Below the pieces are notes generated by a model. The model saw only the letters and a program-made list of their open reading frames with translations. It was not told the origin of the DNA and did no database searches. From Pseudomonas sp. Irchel s3b2 (lineage in GTDB: Bacteria; Pseudomonadota; Gammaproteobacteria; Pseudomonadales; Pseudomonadaceae): a stretch of 64,000 nt of DNA. The stretch covers positions 124,001 through 188,000 of the forward strand of contig NZ_FYEB01000005.1 of NCBI RefSeq assembly GCF_900187445.1. The letters run 5' to 3'. Positions 42,919-52,216 of the stretch are shown piece by piece; within the stretch, counting starts at the first letter, position 1, and each line of letters starts with the position of its first letter. Made by a program: the position numbers and the translations under genes.

Positions 42919-43490
42919 CAACGTGCTCCCTCAGGGTCCGTGCCCATCAAGCGTAGCCGCCAGCGACCGTTGAACCGCAACTCGATGGCCGACAATGGCT
43001 CGACGTCGATCTGGTTGAACGCCGCGCCCTGCAGCACCTGCGTCAGTGCGGCGCGAATGACAAAAGGATGGGTAATGGCAACGATATGCCCCGGCGTCGT
43101 CTCGAGGGTATTCAACCATGCAGCCACCCGCTCACCGAGTTGCGCCACCGATTCTCCGCCGTGAGGTGCCGACGTCGGGTCATTAAGCCAGGCCTGGAGC
43201 GTCTCGGGTTCGGCTATTTGCAGGTCGTCGATCGACGTGCCTTTCCAGCGTCCGAAATCACAATCTGCCAGTGCCGCGACAATCTCAACGTTGTCGCCGA
43301 ACAGCTCAGCGGTTTGCCGGGTCCGCAGCTCCGGGCCACAGAGCAAACGGGGTGTGCCCTTGAACTGGCGGCAACGCGAACCCTTCGCCGAATGCCCGTC
43401 CATTTCTAATGGCTCATTCGTAGGAAAACACGCCAGTTTTTGTGCGACGGTTCGAGCGTGGCACATCAGGGTCAAGCGGGTCGCCTGCAC
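42918..43490 (-). CDS. Histidine phosphatase superfamily protein with altered RHG motif
   Basis: The product is 190 residues. The phosphohistidine motif, normally RHG near the N-terminus, reads LMCHARTVA here: the histidine is kept but the phosphate-binding arginine is cysteine. Later conserved elements are present: SELRTRQTAE-like CGPELRTRQTAELFG, CDFGRWKGTSIDDL, and THPFVIRAAL with the second histidine. Coupling to cobF suggests a CobC/alpha-ribazole-phosphatase-like role in cobalamin assembly, but the altered motif weakens that. Confidence 0.8.
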   Translation of the reverse strand: MQATRLTLMCHARTVAQKLACFPTNEPLEMDGHSAKGSRCRQFKGTPRLLCGPELRTRQTAELFGDNVEIVAALADCDFGRWKGTSIDDLQIAEPETLQAWLNDPTSAPHGGESVAQLGERVAAWLNTLETTPGHIVAITHPFVIRAALTQVLQGAAFNQIDVEPLSAIELRFNGRWRLRLMGTDPEGAR

Positions 43491-43699
43491 GGAAGATCAC
43501 TCTGTCGATGGGATGAAAAATGGCACGATGCCGCGGAAAATCGGGTCATTGTGCCGCAAGAAGCGCGATTCAGGGTGCTTCGTTTCAAGCAATCGATCGG
43601 ATTCACAACCCCATTTCATCCACGAGAAGTAGCGATCCCTGACACCACTATGGGCGATGTCCTACAAGGTCAATCGACATCCGCGTAGCTCTGCACGCA

Positions 43700-43720
43700 C
43701 GGGCGTTTCGCCCCATTTTT
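43700..43720 (+). terminator. Orphan terminator-like hairpin
   Basis: GGGCG-TTT-CGCCC followed by CATTTTT on the plus strand, with no coding gene upstream on that strand. It may end an unannotated small RNA or a leader. Confidence 0.5.
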
Positions 43721-43754
43721 GGGCTTGGGAAATCCGTGAGATAATTCACTAGAC

Positions 43755-43772
43755 ATGTAGCACACGTTACAT
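43755..43772. promoter_or_regulatory. Candidate RpiR operator ATGTA-N8-TACAT
   Basis: A dyad with TGTA-N8-TACA core, the spacing known for HexR/RpiR-family sites in pseudomonads, located just downstream of a GATAAT -10-like hexamer and 60 bases before the rpiR-type gene. It suggests autorepression and control of the following operon. Confidence 0.5.
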
Positions 43773-43831
43773 AAATACTATTTTAGCAGTTTGTGAAATA
43801 AAACAGACACATCCATCCAGCAGGAGCCCGG

Positions 43832-44683
43832 ATGCCCCCACTCAGAGACCTGATCACCGATTGCGGCCTGGACTTCACGCTGTCGGAACGCAAAGTCATC
43901 CGTGCCTTATTGGACCAGTACCCGCGAAACGGACTGGGCCCGATGTCACGTCTGGCCGAACATGCCGGTGTCAGCGATCCGACCATTGTGCGGCTGATAA
44001 AGAAGCTTGGTTTCAGCGGTTATGCCGAGTTTCAGGACGCATTGCTCAGCGACATGGACGACCGCTTGCGCTCCCCCAGTACCCTGTTGCAACCCCGCGC
44101 CCATCTCAAGAAAGATGATCCCTGGGGCCACTATCTGGAGAACAGCCATCGGGCATTGGTCGACACCCAGGCGCTGACCCAACCCGAAGATGTACGAATT
44201 CTGATCGAATGGCTGCTCGACACCCGCCATCAGGTCCATTGCTTCGGCGGCCGCTTCAGCAGTTTCCTCGCCAACTATTTGCTCAACCATCTGCGCCTGT
44301 TGCGGCCCGATTGTTTTGCCCTGGAAGATAACGCGCAATTGCCGGACCGGTTGTTCGACGTGCAGCGTCTGGACGTGGTGCTGGTGTTCGACTATCGCCG
44401 CTATCAGTCCCAGGCCCTGCGGGTCGCCAATGCCGCGAAGAGCCGTCATGCGCGGGTCGTGCTGTTCACCGACATCTATGCATCACCGCTGCGGGAAATG
44501 GCCGACCTGATCATCAGTGCACCGGTGGAATCGGCGTCGGCCTTCGACTCGATGGTTCCGGCGCTGGCCCAGGTTGAAGCACTGGTTGCCTGCCTGTCCC
44601 TGCGCAGCCCCGATCTGGCCGATCGCCTGGAAGGCATCGATGCCCTGCGGACCGACTTCGACACTCACCTGCTGGAGGATTAA
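43832..44683 (+). CDS. MurR/RpiR-family transcriptional regulator
   Basis: The product is 283 residues. The N-terminal HTH domain (about 1-75) has FTLSERKVIRALLDQYP and SRLAEHAGVSDPTIVRLIKKLGFSGYAEF. The SIS domain (about 125-260) has HQVHCFGGRFSSFLANYLL and DVVLVFDYRRYQSQALRVA, which bind phosphorylated sugars or related ligands in relatives. It leads an operon for amine or amino-acid metabolism rather than sugar use, so its ligand may be atypical. The next gene starts 5 bases after its stop. Confidence 0.9.
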   Translation: MPPLRDLITDCGLDFTLSERKVIRALLDQYPRNGLGPMSRLAEHAGVSDPTIVRLIKKLGFSGYAEFQDALLSDMDDRLRSPSTLLQPRAHLKKDDPWGHYLENSHRALVDTQALTQPEDVRILIEWLLDTRHQVHCFGGRFSSFLANYLLNHLRLLRPDCFALEDNAQLPDRLFDVQRLDVVLVFDYRRYQSQALRVANAAKSRHARVVLFTDIYASPLREMADLIISAPVESASAFDSMVPALAQVEALVACLSLRSPDLADRLEGIDALRTDFDTHLLED

Positions 44684-44688
44684 TAAGG

Positions 44689-45333
44689 ATGTTCACGCTC
44701 CCCCACCACTCGCCCCGGGACTTGCCGTTTGCCGCCGACCACACCGCGCTGTTGCTGGTGGACATGCAGCGTGCCTGGCTTGAGCCGCAGTTCGACCCGC
44801 ACCTCAACGGACCGGATGCCGAATATTTTCTGACCCGTGCCCACATGCAGGTGGTGCCCAATCAACGCCGGTTGCTCAGTGCCTTTCGCGAAGCACGGCA
44901 AAACGTGTTGCATACGCTCATCGAAAGCCTTACTGCCGATGGTCGCGACCGCTCGCTGGACCACAAACTCTCGGACATGCACCTGCCCAAGGGCAGCCCG
45001 CATGCGCGAATCATCGATGACCTGACGCCAGTCGAAAACGAAATCGTGCTGCCCAAGACCTCTTCCGGGGTCTTCAACTCCACCAACATCGACTACGTGC
45101 TGCGCAACCTTGAAACCCGGCACCTGATCATCGCCGGCATCGTCACCGACCAGTGTGTCGACATGGCCGTGCGTGATGCCGCCGACCGCGGCTATCTGGT
45201 GACGCTGGTCGAAGATGCCTGCGCCACCTACACCGAACAACGGCATCACGCCTGCCTGAATGCCATCAAGGGTTACTGCTGGATCACAGACACCCAGACC
45301 GTGCTCGGCCGGTTGCAGGAGATGCAGCCATGA
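44689..45333 (+). CDS. Isochorismatase-family cysteine hydrolase
   Basis: The product is 214 residues. The catalytic triad is complete: Asp25 in LLLVDMQRAW, Lys123 in VLPKTSSGVF and Cys156 in GIVTDQCVDMAVRDAADRGY. Family members hydrolyse amides or N-carbamoyl groups, or vinyl ethers. In this operon, an amidase acting on an amide-linked amino-acid intermediate is likely. The stop overlaps the start of the glutamine-synthetase-like gene as ATGA. Confidence 0.9.
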   Translation: MFTLPHHSPRDLPFAADHTALLLVDMQRAWLEPQFDPHLNGPDAEYFLTRAHMQVVPNQRRLLSAFREARQNVLHTLIESLTADGRDRSLDHKLSDMHLPKGSPHARIIDDLTPVENEIVLPKTSSGVFNSTNIDYVLRNLETRHLIIAGIVTDQCVDMAVRDAADRGYLVTLVEDACATYTEQRHHACLNAIKGYCWITDTQTVLGRLQEMQP

Positions 45334-46661
45334 GCGCTCACCTGTCGCCACTGCCGATGACCACTATCGTCACCACCGACCTGATCGGCGTGACGCGCGG
45401 CCGTTCCTTTCCCACTGACGAACTCGATGCCTATCAGGTGGCGGGTTGCGGCTGGGTACCGGCCAACAGCGCCCTGACCCCGCAAGACATCATCGCCTCC
45501 AGCAATCCATGGGGTGCTTATGGAGACTTGCGGCTGATCCCCGACTTGAGCAGCCGTGTGACCGTCAACAACGGCCCGGACGCCAATGCCCCGGCGCTGG
45601 ACTTCATTCACGGCGACATTCGCGAAACCGATGGCCGCCCGTGGGGCGCCTGTCCGCGCACGCTGTTGCGCAACGAGGTGGCGCGTTATCGCGACGAGTT
45701 GGGACTGCAGATCAACGCCGCGTTTGAACATGAATTCAACCTCGGCAGTGGCTCGGCTGAGCATTTGGCGTTTTCTCTTGAGGCACAGCGCCAGGGCGCC
45801 GAATTCGGCGGCTGGTTGCTCAGCGCACTGCGTGCCGGCGGTGTGGAGCCGGAGATGTTCCTACCGGAATACGGCAAGCACCAATACGAAATCACCTGCC
45901 GCCCGGCCCTCGGTGTCGCCGCTGCCGACCGCGCGGTGAACGTGCGCGAGATCACCCGTGAGATCGCCCGCCAAATGGGCCTGGACCTGAGTTTCGCGCC
46001 CAAGACCTCCGGGCAGGCGGTGTGCAATGGCGTGCATTTGCACCTGAGCCTGCAGGATCTGGCCGGCCACCCGGTGATGTACGACGCCGGCACCAGCAAC
46101 GGCCTGTCGACCCTCGGCCAGCATTGGGCCGCCGGCGTTCTGCACTATTTGCCGGCGCTCTGCGCCTTTACCGCGCCGACGCCGGTTTCCTACGAGCGCT
46201 TGCAGCCCCATCACTGGAGCGCTTCCTACGCCTGTCTCGGCCAACGCAATCGCGAAGCGGCGCTACGGATCTGCCCGACAGTGAGCCTGGGCGGCAAAGC
46301 CGTGGCGGCGCAGTACAACCTGGAATTTCGCGCCATGGACGCCACGGCCTCGCCGCACCTGGCGATGGCCGCGTTGTTGATTGCCGGTCGGCTGGGCATC
46401 GAGCAGCGCCTGGCCTTGAACGCGATCACCGATGAAATCCCCGATTCGCTGGACGAAGAGCAACGCCAGGACCGCGGCATCGTCGCCCTGCCCGTCTCTC
46501 TGTCCCAGGCTCTGGAGTGCCTGCGCAACAGCGAGGCGTTGATCGAAGCCCTACCGCGCGCCTTGCTGGACACCTGGTTCGCCCTTAAAACCGAAGAACT
46601 GAAGTTGACGGAACAGCTCTCGCCCGCCGATCTTTGTGAGCACTATGCGCGCTTGTACTGA
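45330..46661 (+). CDS. Glutamine-synthetase-family ligase (gamma-glutamylamide synthetase-like)
   Basis: The product is 443 residues. Glutamine-synthetase motifs: INAAFEHEFNL (metal-binding glutamates), PEYGKHQYEI, AVCNGVHLHLSL with the ATP/metal histidine, and YNLEFRAMDATASPHLAMAAL near the C-terminus. The short, divergent N-terminal domain and the context with an APC permease and amidase-type enzymes point to a gamma-glutamylation enzyme for amines (PuuA/GlnA3-like) rather than nitrogen assimilation. The substrate amine is unknown. Confidence 0.88.
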   Translation: MSAHLSPLPMTTIVTTDLIGVTRGRSFPTDELDAYQVAGCGWVPANSALTPQDIIASSNPWGAYGDLRLIPDLSSRVTVNNGPDANAPALDFIHGDIRETDGRPWGACPRTLLRNEVARYRDELGLQINAAFEHEFNLGSGSAEHLAFSLEAQRQGAEFGGWLLSALRAGGVEPEMFLPEYGKHQYEITCRPALGVAAADRAVNVREITREIARQMGLDLSFAPKTSGQAVCNGVHLHLSLQDLAGHPVMYDAGTSNGLSTLGQHWAAGVLHYLPALCAFTAPTPVSYERLQPHHWSASYACLGQRNREAALRICPTVSLGGKAVAAQYNLEFRAMDATASPHLAMAALLIAGRLGIEQRLALNAITDEIPDSLDEEQRQDRGIVALPVSLSQALECLRNSEALIEALPRALLDTWFALKTEELKLTEQLSPADLCEHYARLY

Positions 46662-47397
46662 GTCCGCCGAACGGGGGCTCTACACCCAGACTGCGTATAC
46701 CCTGAGCCGGGAAGCCTCCGAGCACCCGCTGATTCTGGTGTGTGAACACGCCAGTCGGTTTATCCCGGCCGGGTTAAATGACTTGGGCTTGAGCCATGAG
46801 GCCGCCTGCGAACACATCGCCTGGGACATCGGCGCCCTGGCGTTGGCCGAGGGCTTGTCCGAAGCATTGGGCACCACCCTGTTGGCGGCCAACTATTCAC
46901 GGCTGTTGATCGACCTCAACCGCCCGCGCCATGCGCCGGACAGCATTGCGTTGCAGAGCGAGATTTATCAGGTGCCGGGCAATCGGGAGCTGGATGAGGT
47001 CACCCGCGAATATCGCCGGCACTGCCTGTTCAAGCCGTTTCATGCGCGCCTGCAAACCTTGATTGACGCCCGTGTGGCGCAAGGTCGACCGGTTCGCGTG
47101 GTGGGGATTCACAGTTTCACGCCGATCTATTACGGCCAGCCACGAACGCTGGAAGTCGGCGTGTTGTATGGGCAGGCCAGGGAATACGCCCAGCGAGTGA
47201 TCGACGGGCTGAGCCGACATCCCTTGAAAGTCGCCGGCAATCAGCCGTACAAAGTCGATCCGCTGGGTGACATGACCGTGCCGGTTCACGGCGATGCACG
47301 AGGACTGGACTCGGTACTGATCGAGGTGCGCAACGATCTGCTGCGCATGCCCGAGGACATCGGTCGCTGGACCGACTATCTGGCGCCACTGCTGTAG
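46645..47397 (+). CDS. N-formylglutamate amidohydrolase-family protein
   Basis: The product is 250 residues from the ATG at 46645, overlapping the end of the ligase gene by 17 bases. Typical segments are LILVCEHASRFIPAGLNDLG with the metal histidine, HIAWDIGALALAEGL, YSRLLIDLNRPRHAPDSI and GIHSFTPIYYG. HutG-type enzymes release glutamate from N-formylglutamate. Beside a gamma-glutamyl ligase, a related role in cleaving a substituted glutamate is plausible. Confidence 0.88.
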   Translation: MRACTESAERGLYTQTAYTLSREASEHPLILVCEHASRFIPAGLNDLGLSHEAACEHIAWDIGALALAEGLSEALGTTLLAANYSRLLIDLNRPRHAPDSIALQSEIYQVPGNRELDEVTREYRRHCLFKPFHARLQTLIDARVAQGRPVRVVGIHSFTPIYYGQPRTLEVGVLYGQAREYAQRVIDGLSRHPLKVAGNQPYKVDPLGDMTVPVHGDARGLDSVLIEVRNDLLRMPEDIGRWTDYLAPLL

Positions 47398-47455
47398 AGC
47401 AATAGCTTCAAACTCGCAGCGTGCAGCTGTTTTCACAATCAAGGAGAAGGACTTC

Positions 47456-48805
47456 ATGGAAATTGAAGAATTCGGCTACAAGCAAGAGTTGAAACGTAGC
47501 CTGTCACTGACGGACCTGGTGGTGTACGGGATGATCTTCATGATCCCCATCGCCCCGTTCGGCGTTTATGGTTACGTCAACGCCGAAGCACCGGGAATGG
47601 TGCCGCTGGCCTACATCATCGGCATGGTAGCGATGCTGTTCACGGCGCTGAGTTACGGCAGTATGGCCCGGGCCTTTCCGGTTGCGGGCTCGGTGTACTC
47701 CTACGCACAACGTGGCCTCAACCCGCATGTCGGCTTTATCGCCGGTTGGCTGATGCTGCTCGATTATTTGTTGATTCCGCCGCTGCTCTACGTCTATGCG
47801 GCGATGGCGCTGAATCATTTGTACCCGGACATCCCGAAAGTCGGCTTCATCCTGGCCTTTCTGGTCAGCGCCACCTTCGTAAACCTGCGGGGCATTACCT
47901 TCACCGCGCGGATGAACATCATCTTTCTACTGGCGCAACTGGTGGTGCTGGGGATCTTCCTGTTCTATGCCTGGAATGCCCTGCACAGTGGCGGCGGTAA
48001 CGGTCAGCTGACTCTGGCGCCGCTGTACAACCCCGAGACATTCAACTTCGCCCTGCTGATGCAAGCGGTATCGATTGCCGTGCTGTCGTTCCTCGGTTTC
48101 GATGCCATTTCCACCCTCGCCGAAGAGATCAAGGGCGACCCGGGCCGCAGCGTCGGCAAGGCTGCGCTGATCACATTGCTGGTGATGGGTGTGATCTTTG
48201 TCGTGCAGACCTGGATTGCCACCGATCTGGCCGCCGGCCTGGGCTTCAAGTCCGCCGACACGGCGTTCTATGAAATCGCCGAAATCGCCGCTGGCAGCTG
48301 GTTGGCCACCCTGACCGCCGTGGCCACCGCCCTGGCCTGGGGCGTAGCCGTCGCGATCACCTCGCAAGCGGCGGTTTCGCGCCTGTTGTTCGGCATGGCA
48401 CGGGACGGCAAACTGCCGAAAGTGCTGGCCAAGGTGCACCCGAAACACAACACGCCGTACATGAGCATCTATCTGGTGGCGGTGCTGTCGCTGGTGATCT
48501 GCTATCTGTTCATCAACTCGGTGGACACCCTCACCTCCCTGGTGAACTTCGGCGCCCTGAGCGGCTTCATGTTGCTGCACCTGACCGTGATCAACTACTA
48601 CTGGCGTCGGCAGAAATCCGGCCAGGTGATCCGTCACCTGATCTGCCCGGTGATCGGCTTCATCATCGTCGCGGCCATCATGTACAACATGGGTGTCGAT
48701 GCACAGAAGCTCGGCCTGATCTGGATTGCCCTGGGTCTGGTCTATCTATTTTTCCTCAACAAGCTGGGTGCCAGTACGGTCCTACCCGACCCAAGCAATG
48801 GCTGA
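47456..48805 (+). CDS. APC-superfamily amino-acid/amine permease
   Basis: The product is 449 residues with about 12 hydrophobic segments, beginning after a short polar N-terminus with LSLTDLVVYGMIFMIPIAPF. APC signatures include SYGSMARAFPVAGSVYSYAQ (TM2-TM3) and SFLGFDAISTLAEEIKGDPG (TM6 and the following loop). It should import the amine or amino acid metabolised by this operon. AAGGAGAAGG precedes the ATG. Confidence 0.92.
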   Translation: MEIEEFGYKQELKRSLSLTDLVVYGMIFMIPIAPFGVYGYVNAEAPGMVPLAYIIGMVAMLFTALSYGSMARAFPVAGSVYSYAQRGLNPHVGFIAGWLMLLDYLLIPPLLYVYAAMALNHLYPDIPKVGFILAFLVSATFVNLRGITFTARMNIIFLLAQLVVLGIFLFYAWNALHSGGGNGQLTLAPLYNPETFNFALLMQAVSIAVLSFLGFDAISTLAEEIKGDPGRSVGKAALITLLVMGVIFVVQTWIATDLAAGLGFKSADTAFYEIAEIAAGSWLATLTAVATALAWGVAVAITSQAAVSRLLFGMARDGKLPKVLAKVHPKHNTPYMSIYLVAVLSLVICYLFINSVDTLTSLVNFGALSGFMLLHLTVINYYWRRQKSGQVIRHLICPVIGFIIVAAIMYNMGVDAQKLGLIWIALGLVYLFFLNKLGASTVLPDPSNG

Positions 48806-48881
48806 CAAGAAAAAGAGCAGCGTCTGACACGAATTCAGGCGACCGCCGATTTAATGCGTGGTAACCGACAGTGATAGTCAG

Positions 48882-48904
48882 GTTCGGTGCAAATCGCCGA
48901 ACCC
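48882..48904 (+). other. Hairpin ahead of the succinyltransferase pair
   Basis: GGTTCGG and CCGAACC can pair around a short loop, 20 bases before the ribosome site of the next gene. There is no T tract, so a transcript-processing or attenuating element is more likely than a terminator. Confidence 0.4.
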
Positions 48905-48924
48905 TTTGATACAGGAGTACATCC

Positions 48925-49941
48925 ATGCTGGTCTTACGCCCGGTGGAGTTAACCGACCTGCCCCAGTTGCAACAACTGGCGCGCGACAGTCTGGTGGGGG
49001 TCACGTCCTTGCCGGACGACACCGAACAGCTGCGCAAGAAAATTCTCGACTCCAGCGCTTCATTCGAAAAAGACGTCCGGGGTCCTGGCCCGGAGAATTA
49101 TTTCTTCGTGCTGGAAAATCTCACGACTCGCCGTCTGGTCGGCTGCTCGGAAATCCTCGCCACCGCAGGGTTCAACGAGCCGTTCTACAGTTTGCGCAAC
49201 CGCCATTTCACCAGCGCTTCACGGGAGCTGAACATCGAGCACGGGGTGCCGGCGTTGTCGTTGTGCCACGACCTCACTGGTCATACTTTGCTGCGCGGCT
49301 TCCACATCGATACGACGCTGGAACGCACGCGGTTTTCCGAATTGCTGTCCCGGGCGCGACTGCTGTTCATTGCCGCCCACCAGGCGCGCTTTGCCGAAGC
49401 GGTGATCACCGAAATCGTTGGCTACAGCGACGAACAGGGCCAGTCCCCGTTCTGGGATGCACTGGGCAAGCATTTCTTCGACCTGCCCTACGTCGAGGCC
49501 GAGCGGCTTTGCGGCCTGCAGAGCCGGACATTTCTCGCCGAACTGATGCCGCAATACCCGATCTACGTGCCAATGCTGCCGCCGGCTGCACAGGCATGTA
49601 TCGGCCGGATTCATCCTGACGGTCAGGAGGCCTTCGACATTCTTGAACGCGAAGGCTTCGAGACGAACAGCTACATCGACCTGTTCGACGGTGGCCCGAC
49701 GCTGTACGCACGCACCTCGAACATTCGCTCCATCGTCCAAAGCCAGACCGCTACGGTGCACCCTGGCTCAGTCATCGATGCCCGCGGCAGTTACCTGGTG
49801 AGCAACGATTCGTTGAAGGGTTACCGCGCCATTGTTGCCGAGCTGGACTACCACGCCGGGCAACCCGTGGCCTTGAACGCCGAGATGTGCGCAGCACTGA
49901 ATGTGACCGACGCCAGTGCAATCCGGTTAATCGCCCTGTGA
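48925..49941 (+). CDS. Arginine/ornithine N-succinyltransferase alpha-subunit-like (AruF-like)
   Basis: The product is 338 residues, the AstA/AruF length, with LVLRPVELTDLPQLQQLARDS, GVTSLPDDTEQL, SLCHDLTGHTLLRGF, EIVGYSDEQGQSPFWDALG and FLAELMPQYPIYVPMLP, all close in pattern to the AruF subunit. The enzyme succinylates the alpha-amino group of arginine or ornithine. This copy lies outside an ast operon (no AstB, AstC, AstD or AstE here), following the permease gene, so a paralogous role on another substrate is possible. Confidence 0.9.
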   Translation: MLVLRPVELTDLPQLQQLARDSLVGVTSLPDDTEQLRKKILDSSASFEKDVRGPGPENYFFVLENLTTRRLVGCSEILATAGFNEPFYSLRNRHFTSASRELNIEHGVPALSLCHDLTGHTLLRGFHIDTTLERTRFSELLSRARLLFIAAHQARFAEAVITEIVGYSDEQGQSPFWDALGKHFFDLPYVEAERLCGLQSRTFLAELMPQYPIYVPMLPPAAQACIGRIHPDGQEAFDILEREGFETNSYIDLFDGGPTLYARTSNIRSIVQSQTATVHPGSVIDARGSYLVSNDSLKGYRAIVAELDYHAGQPVALNAEMCAALNVTDASAIRLIAL

Positions 49942-50002
49942 GCCACCGCCGGCCCCGTACCCAACGACAGTGCCCGAACAGGCGCGAAGAAGGAGCTGCA
50001 TC

Positions 50003-51037
50003 ATGATTGTCCGCCCAGTTCAAGTCACCGACCTGCCCGCCCTGCTGGATCTGGTGCAACGGGCCGGCCCCGGCTTCATGACCCTCCCGGCCAACGAGGA
50101 GCGCCTGGCCCTGCGAGTGCGCTGGGCTCAGCGCACCTTTGCCGAACAGGTCGAGCGCGCAGACGCCGATTACCTGTTCGTGCTCGAAGACGACGATCAA
50201 CAAGTGGTCGGCGTCAGTGCCCTGGCGGGCGCCGTCGGCCTGCGGGAGCCCTGGTACAACTACCGGGTCGGACTCACCGTCAGCTCGTCGCCGGACCTGG
50301 GTATTCAGCGCCAGATCCCCACATTGTTCCTGAACAACGAAATGACTGGTCAATCGGAAATCTGTTCGCTGTTTCTGCGACACGATCAACGCCACGGCAA
50401 TAATGGTCGATTGCTGTCGCTCGCGCGCCTGCTGTTCGTTGCCGAATTCCCTCACTTGTTCGGCGACAAGCTCATTGCCGAATTGCGTGGCAGTGCCGAT
50501 GAACAAGGCTGCTCACCGTTCTGGGACAGCCTGGGCCGGCACTTTTTCAAGAAGGATTTCAGTCATGCCGATCATTTGTCGGGGCTGGGCAGCAAATCGT
50601 TCATTGCCGAGCTGATGCCACGCCAACCGCTCTACACCTGCCTGCTCACCGAACAGGCCCAAGCGGTGATCGGCAAGCCACACCCGAACACCGAACCTGC
50701 GCTGAAGATCCTCACTGCCGAGGGGTTTTCTCATAAGGGTTACATTGACATCTTCGACGCCGGCCCGGTGATCGAAGCCCCGGTGTCGAGAATCCGCACG
50801 GTGCGTGACAGCCAACGATTGGAGCTGGCCATCGGCACGCCCGACGATCAGGCCCCGGTGTGGCTGATCCACAACCGCCGCCTGGAAAACTGCCGCATCA
50901 CCACTGCCCAGGCGCGGCTGGTCGGCAACAGCCTGATCGTCGACCGACTCGTTGCCAAACGCCTGCAACTGCAACCCGGCAACTCGGTCCGCGCCGTGCC
51001 GCTGCGCAACCAACAGCAGCAGGCGGTGGCGGCGTGA
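50003..51037 (+). CDS. Arginine/ornithine N-succinyltransferase beta-subunit-like (AruG-like)
   Basis: The product is 344 residues from an ATG with AAGGAG upstream. Segments match the AruG subunit: [76 protein letters not shown] and [18 protein letters not shown]. It presumably forms a hetero-oligomer with the preceding subunit. The 60-base gap and shared strand indicate one transcript. It ends the RpiR-led operon. Confidence 0.9.
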   Translation: MIVRPVQVTDLPALLDLVQRAGPGFMTLPANEERLALRVRWAQRTFAEQVERADADYLFVLEDDDQQVVGVSALAGAVGLREPWYNYRVGLTVSSSPDLGIQRQIPTLFLNNEMTGQSEICSLFLRHDQRHGNNGRLLSLARLLFVAEFPHLFGDKLIAELRGSADEQGCSPFWDSLGRHFFKKDFSHADHLSGLGSKSFIAELMPRQPLYTCLLTEQAQAVIGKPHPNTEPALKILTAEGFSHKGYIDIFDAGPVIEAPVSRIRTVRDSQRLELAIGTPDDQAPVWLIHNRRLENCRITTAQARLVGNSLIVDRLVAKRLQLQPGNSVRAVPLRNQQQQAVAA

Positions 51038-51040
51038 TTG

Positions 51041-51066
51041 TGTAGCAGCCTTCGGCAGCTGCTACA
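51041..51066. repeat. Short palindrome TGTAGCAGCCTTCGGCAGCTGCTACA
   Basis: An imperfect inverted repeat right after the AruG-like stop codon, related to the one at 37133-37155. It is a candidate terminator of the operon. Confidence 0.6.
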
Positions 51067-51263
51067 AGGAATCGCGTCGAAGCCCCAGGATTCGTTCAAT
51101 CCAGCTTAAAAAGCGTCGCCCAGCGGCACCCGGTATTCCGACCACTGCATGCCCCATGCAAATTCGTCATAATTGCTCACCCGCCCCCGTGATAGCCTTT
51201 TGTTCCTTCGGCGTTGACACTTTTGCTCAAGCCCTTCCATTCCTTTGTGTTGGTGGAACTCAT

Positions 51264-52133
51264 ATGTCCAGGCTGTCTCATCAAGATTTACGCCGTAATT
51301 TCCGCCAACTGTTCGCTTCCAACGCCTGCTATCACACCGCCTCGGTCTTCGACCCCATGTCGGCACGCATCGCCGCCGATCTGGGTTTTGAAGTGGGGAT
51401 TCTCGGTGGTTCGGTCGCGTCGTTGCAGGTGCTGGGCGCCCCTGACTTTGCGTTGATCACCCTGAGCGAGTTCGCCGAGCAGGCCACCCGCATCGGCCGC
51501 GTGGCCCAATTGCCGGTGATCGCCGACGCCGACCACGGCTATGGCAATGCGCTCAACGTCATGCGCACCATCGTCGAACTCGAACGCGCCGGCGTGGCCG
51601 CCCTGACTATCGAAGACACCCTGTTGCCGGCGCAATTCGGCCGCAAGTCCACCGACCTGATCACGGTTGCCGAAGGTGTCGGCAAGATTCGCGCGGCGCT
51701 CGAAGCCCGGGTCGACTCGGAAATGGCAATCATCGCCCGCACCAACGCGGGGATCCTGCCAATCCAGGAAATCATCAGCCGCACCCGGCATTACCAGCAG
51801 GCCGGTGCGGACGGGATTTGCATGGTAGGCGTGCAGGACTTCGATCAACTGGAACAAATCGCCGAACACCTGAGCGTACCGCTGATGCTGGTCACCTACG
51901 GCAACCCGCTGCTGCGTGACGACAAACGTCTGGCCGAACTGGGCGTACGCATCACCATCGACGGCCATGGCGCCTACTTCGCTGCGATCAAGGCCACGTA
52001 CGACAGCCTGCGCGAACAGCGGCAGATCTTTACCCAGGCTTCAGACCTGAACGCCACTGAACTGACCCACACTTATACGCAGCCTGAGGAATATATTCGT
52101 TGGGCGGAAGAGTTTATGAGCGTCAAGGAGTGA
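51264..52133 (+). CDS. Oxaloacetate decarboxylase of the isocitrate lyase/PEP mutase superfamily (PA4872-like)
   Basis: The product is 289 residues from the ATG at 51264; upstream in-frame codons overlap the previous gene. PEP mutase/isocitrate lyase features are [40 protein letters not shown] (metal-binding aspartates), [13 protein letters not shown] and IIARTNA. The lyase loop KKCGH is replaced by [10 protein letters not shown], as in the oxaloacetate decarboxylase branch known from P. aeruginosa PA4872. Monocistronic. Confidence 0.85.
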   Translation: MSRLSHQDLRRNFRQLFASNACYHTASVFDPMSARIAADLGFEVGILGGSVASLQVLGAPDFALITLSEFAEQATRIGRVAQLPVIADADHGYGNALNVMRTIVELERAGVAALTIEDTLLPAQFGRKSTDLITVAEGVGKIRAALEARVDSEMAIIARTNAGILPIQEIISRTRHYQQAGADGICMVGVQDFDQLEQIAEHLSVPLMLVTYGNPLLRDDKRLAELGVRITIDGHGAYFAAIKATYDSLREQRQIFTQASDLNATELTHTYTQPEEYIRWAEEFMSVKE

Positions 52134-52216
52134 GGGTTCGGCTGAATTGACGATGTGGCATCTGGGCCCTGTGGCGTGGGGACTTGCCCTGATGCCGGTA
52201 AGTTAAGACACGGAAC

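Larger units (their letters stand above)
43491..43831. other. Intergenic region with terminator-like hairpin and rpiR promoter
   Basis: 340 bases between divergent genes. From left to right there is an imperfect inverted repeat (GGCACGATG near 43531 and CATTGTGCC), a plus-strand terminator-like hairpin at 43700-43720, a GATAAT hexamer at 43740 and an ATGTA-N8-TACAT dyad at 43755. The plus-strand terminator has no coding gene before it, so a small RNA ending at about 43720 is possible. Confidence 0.35.

Noticed and set aside
43491..43831. A cobalamin riboswitch upstream of the phosphatase-cobF pair
   Set aside because: I looked for the conserved B12-box pattern on the minus strand and found none.
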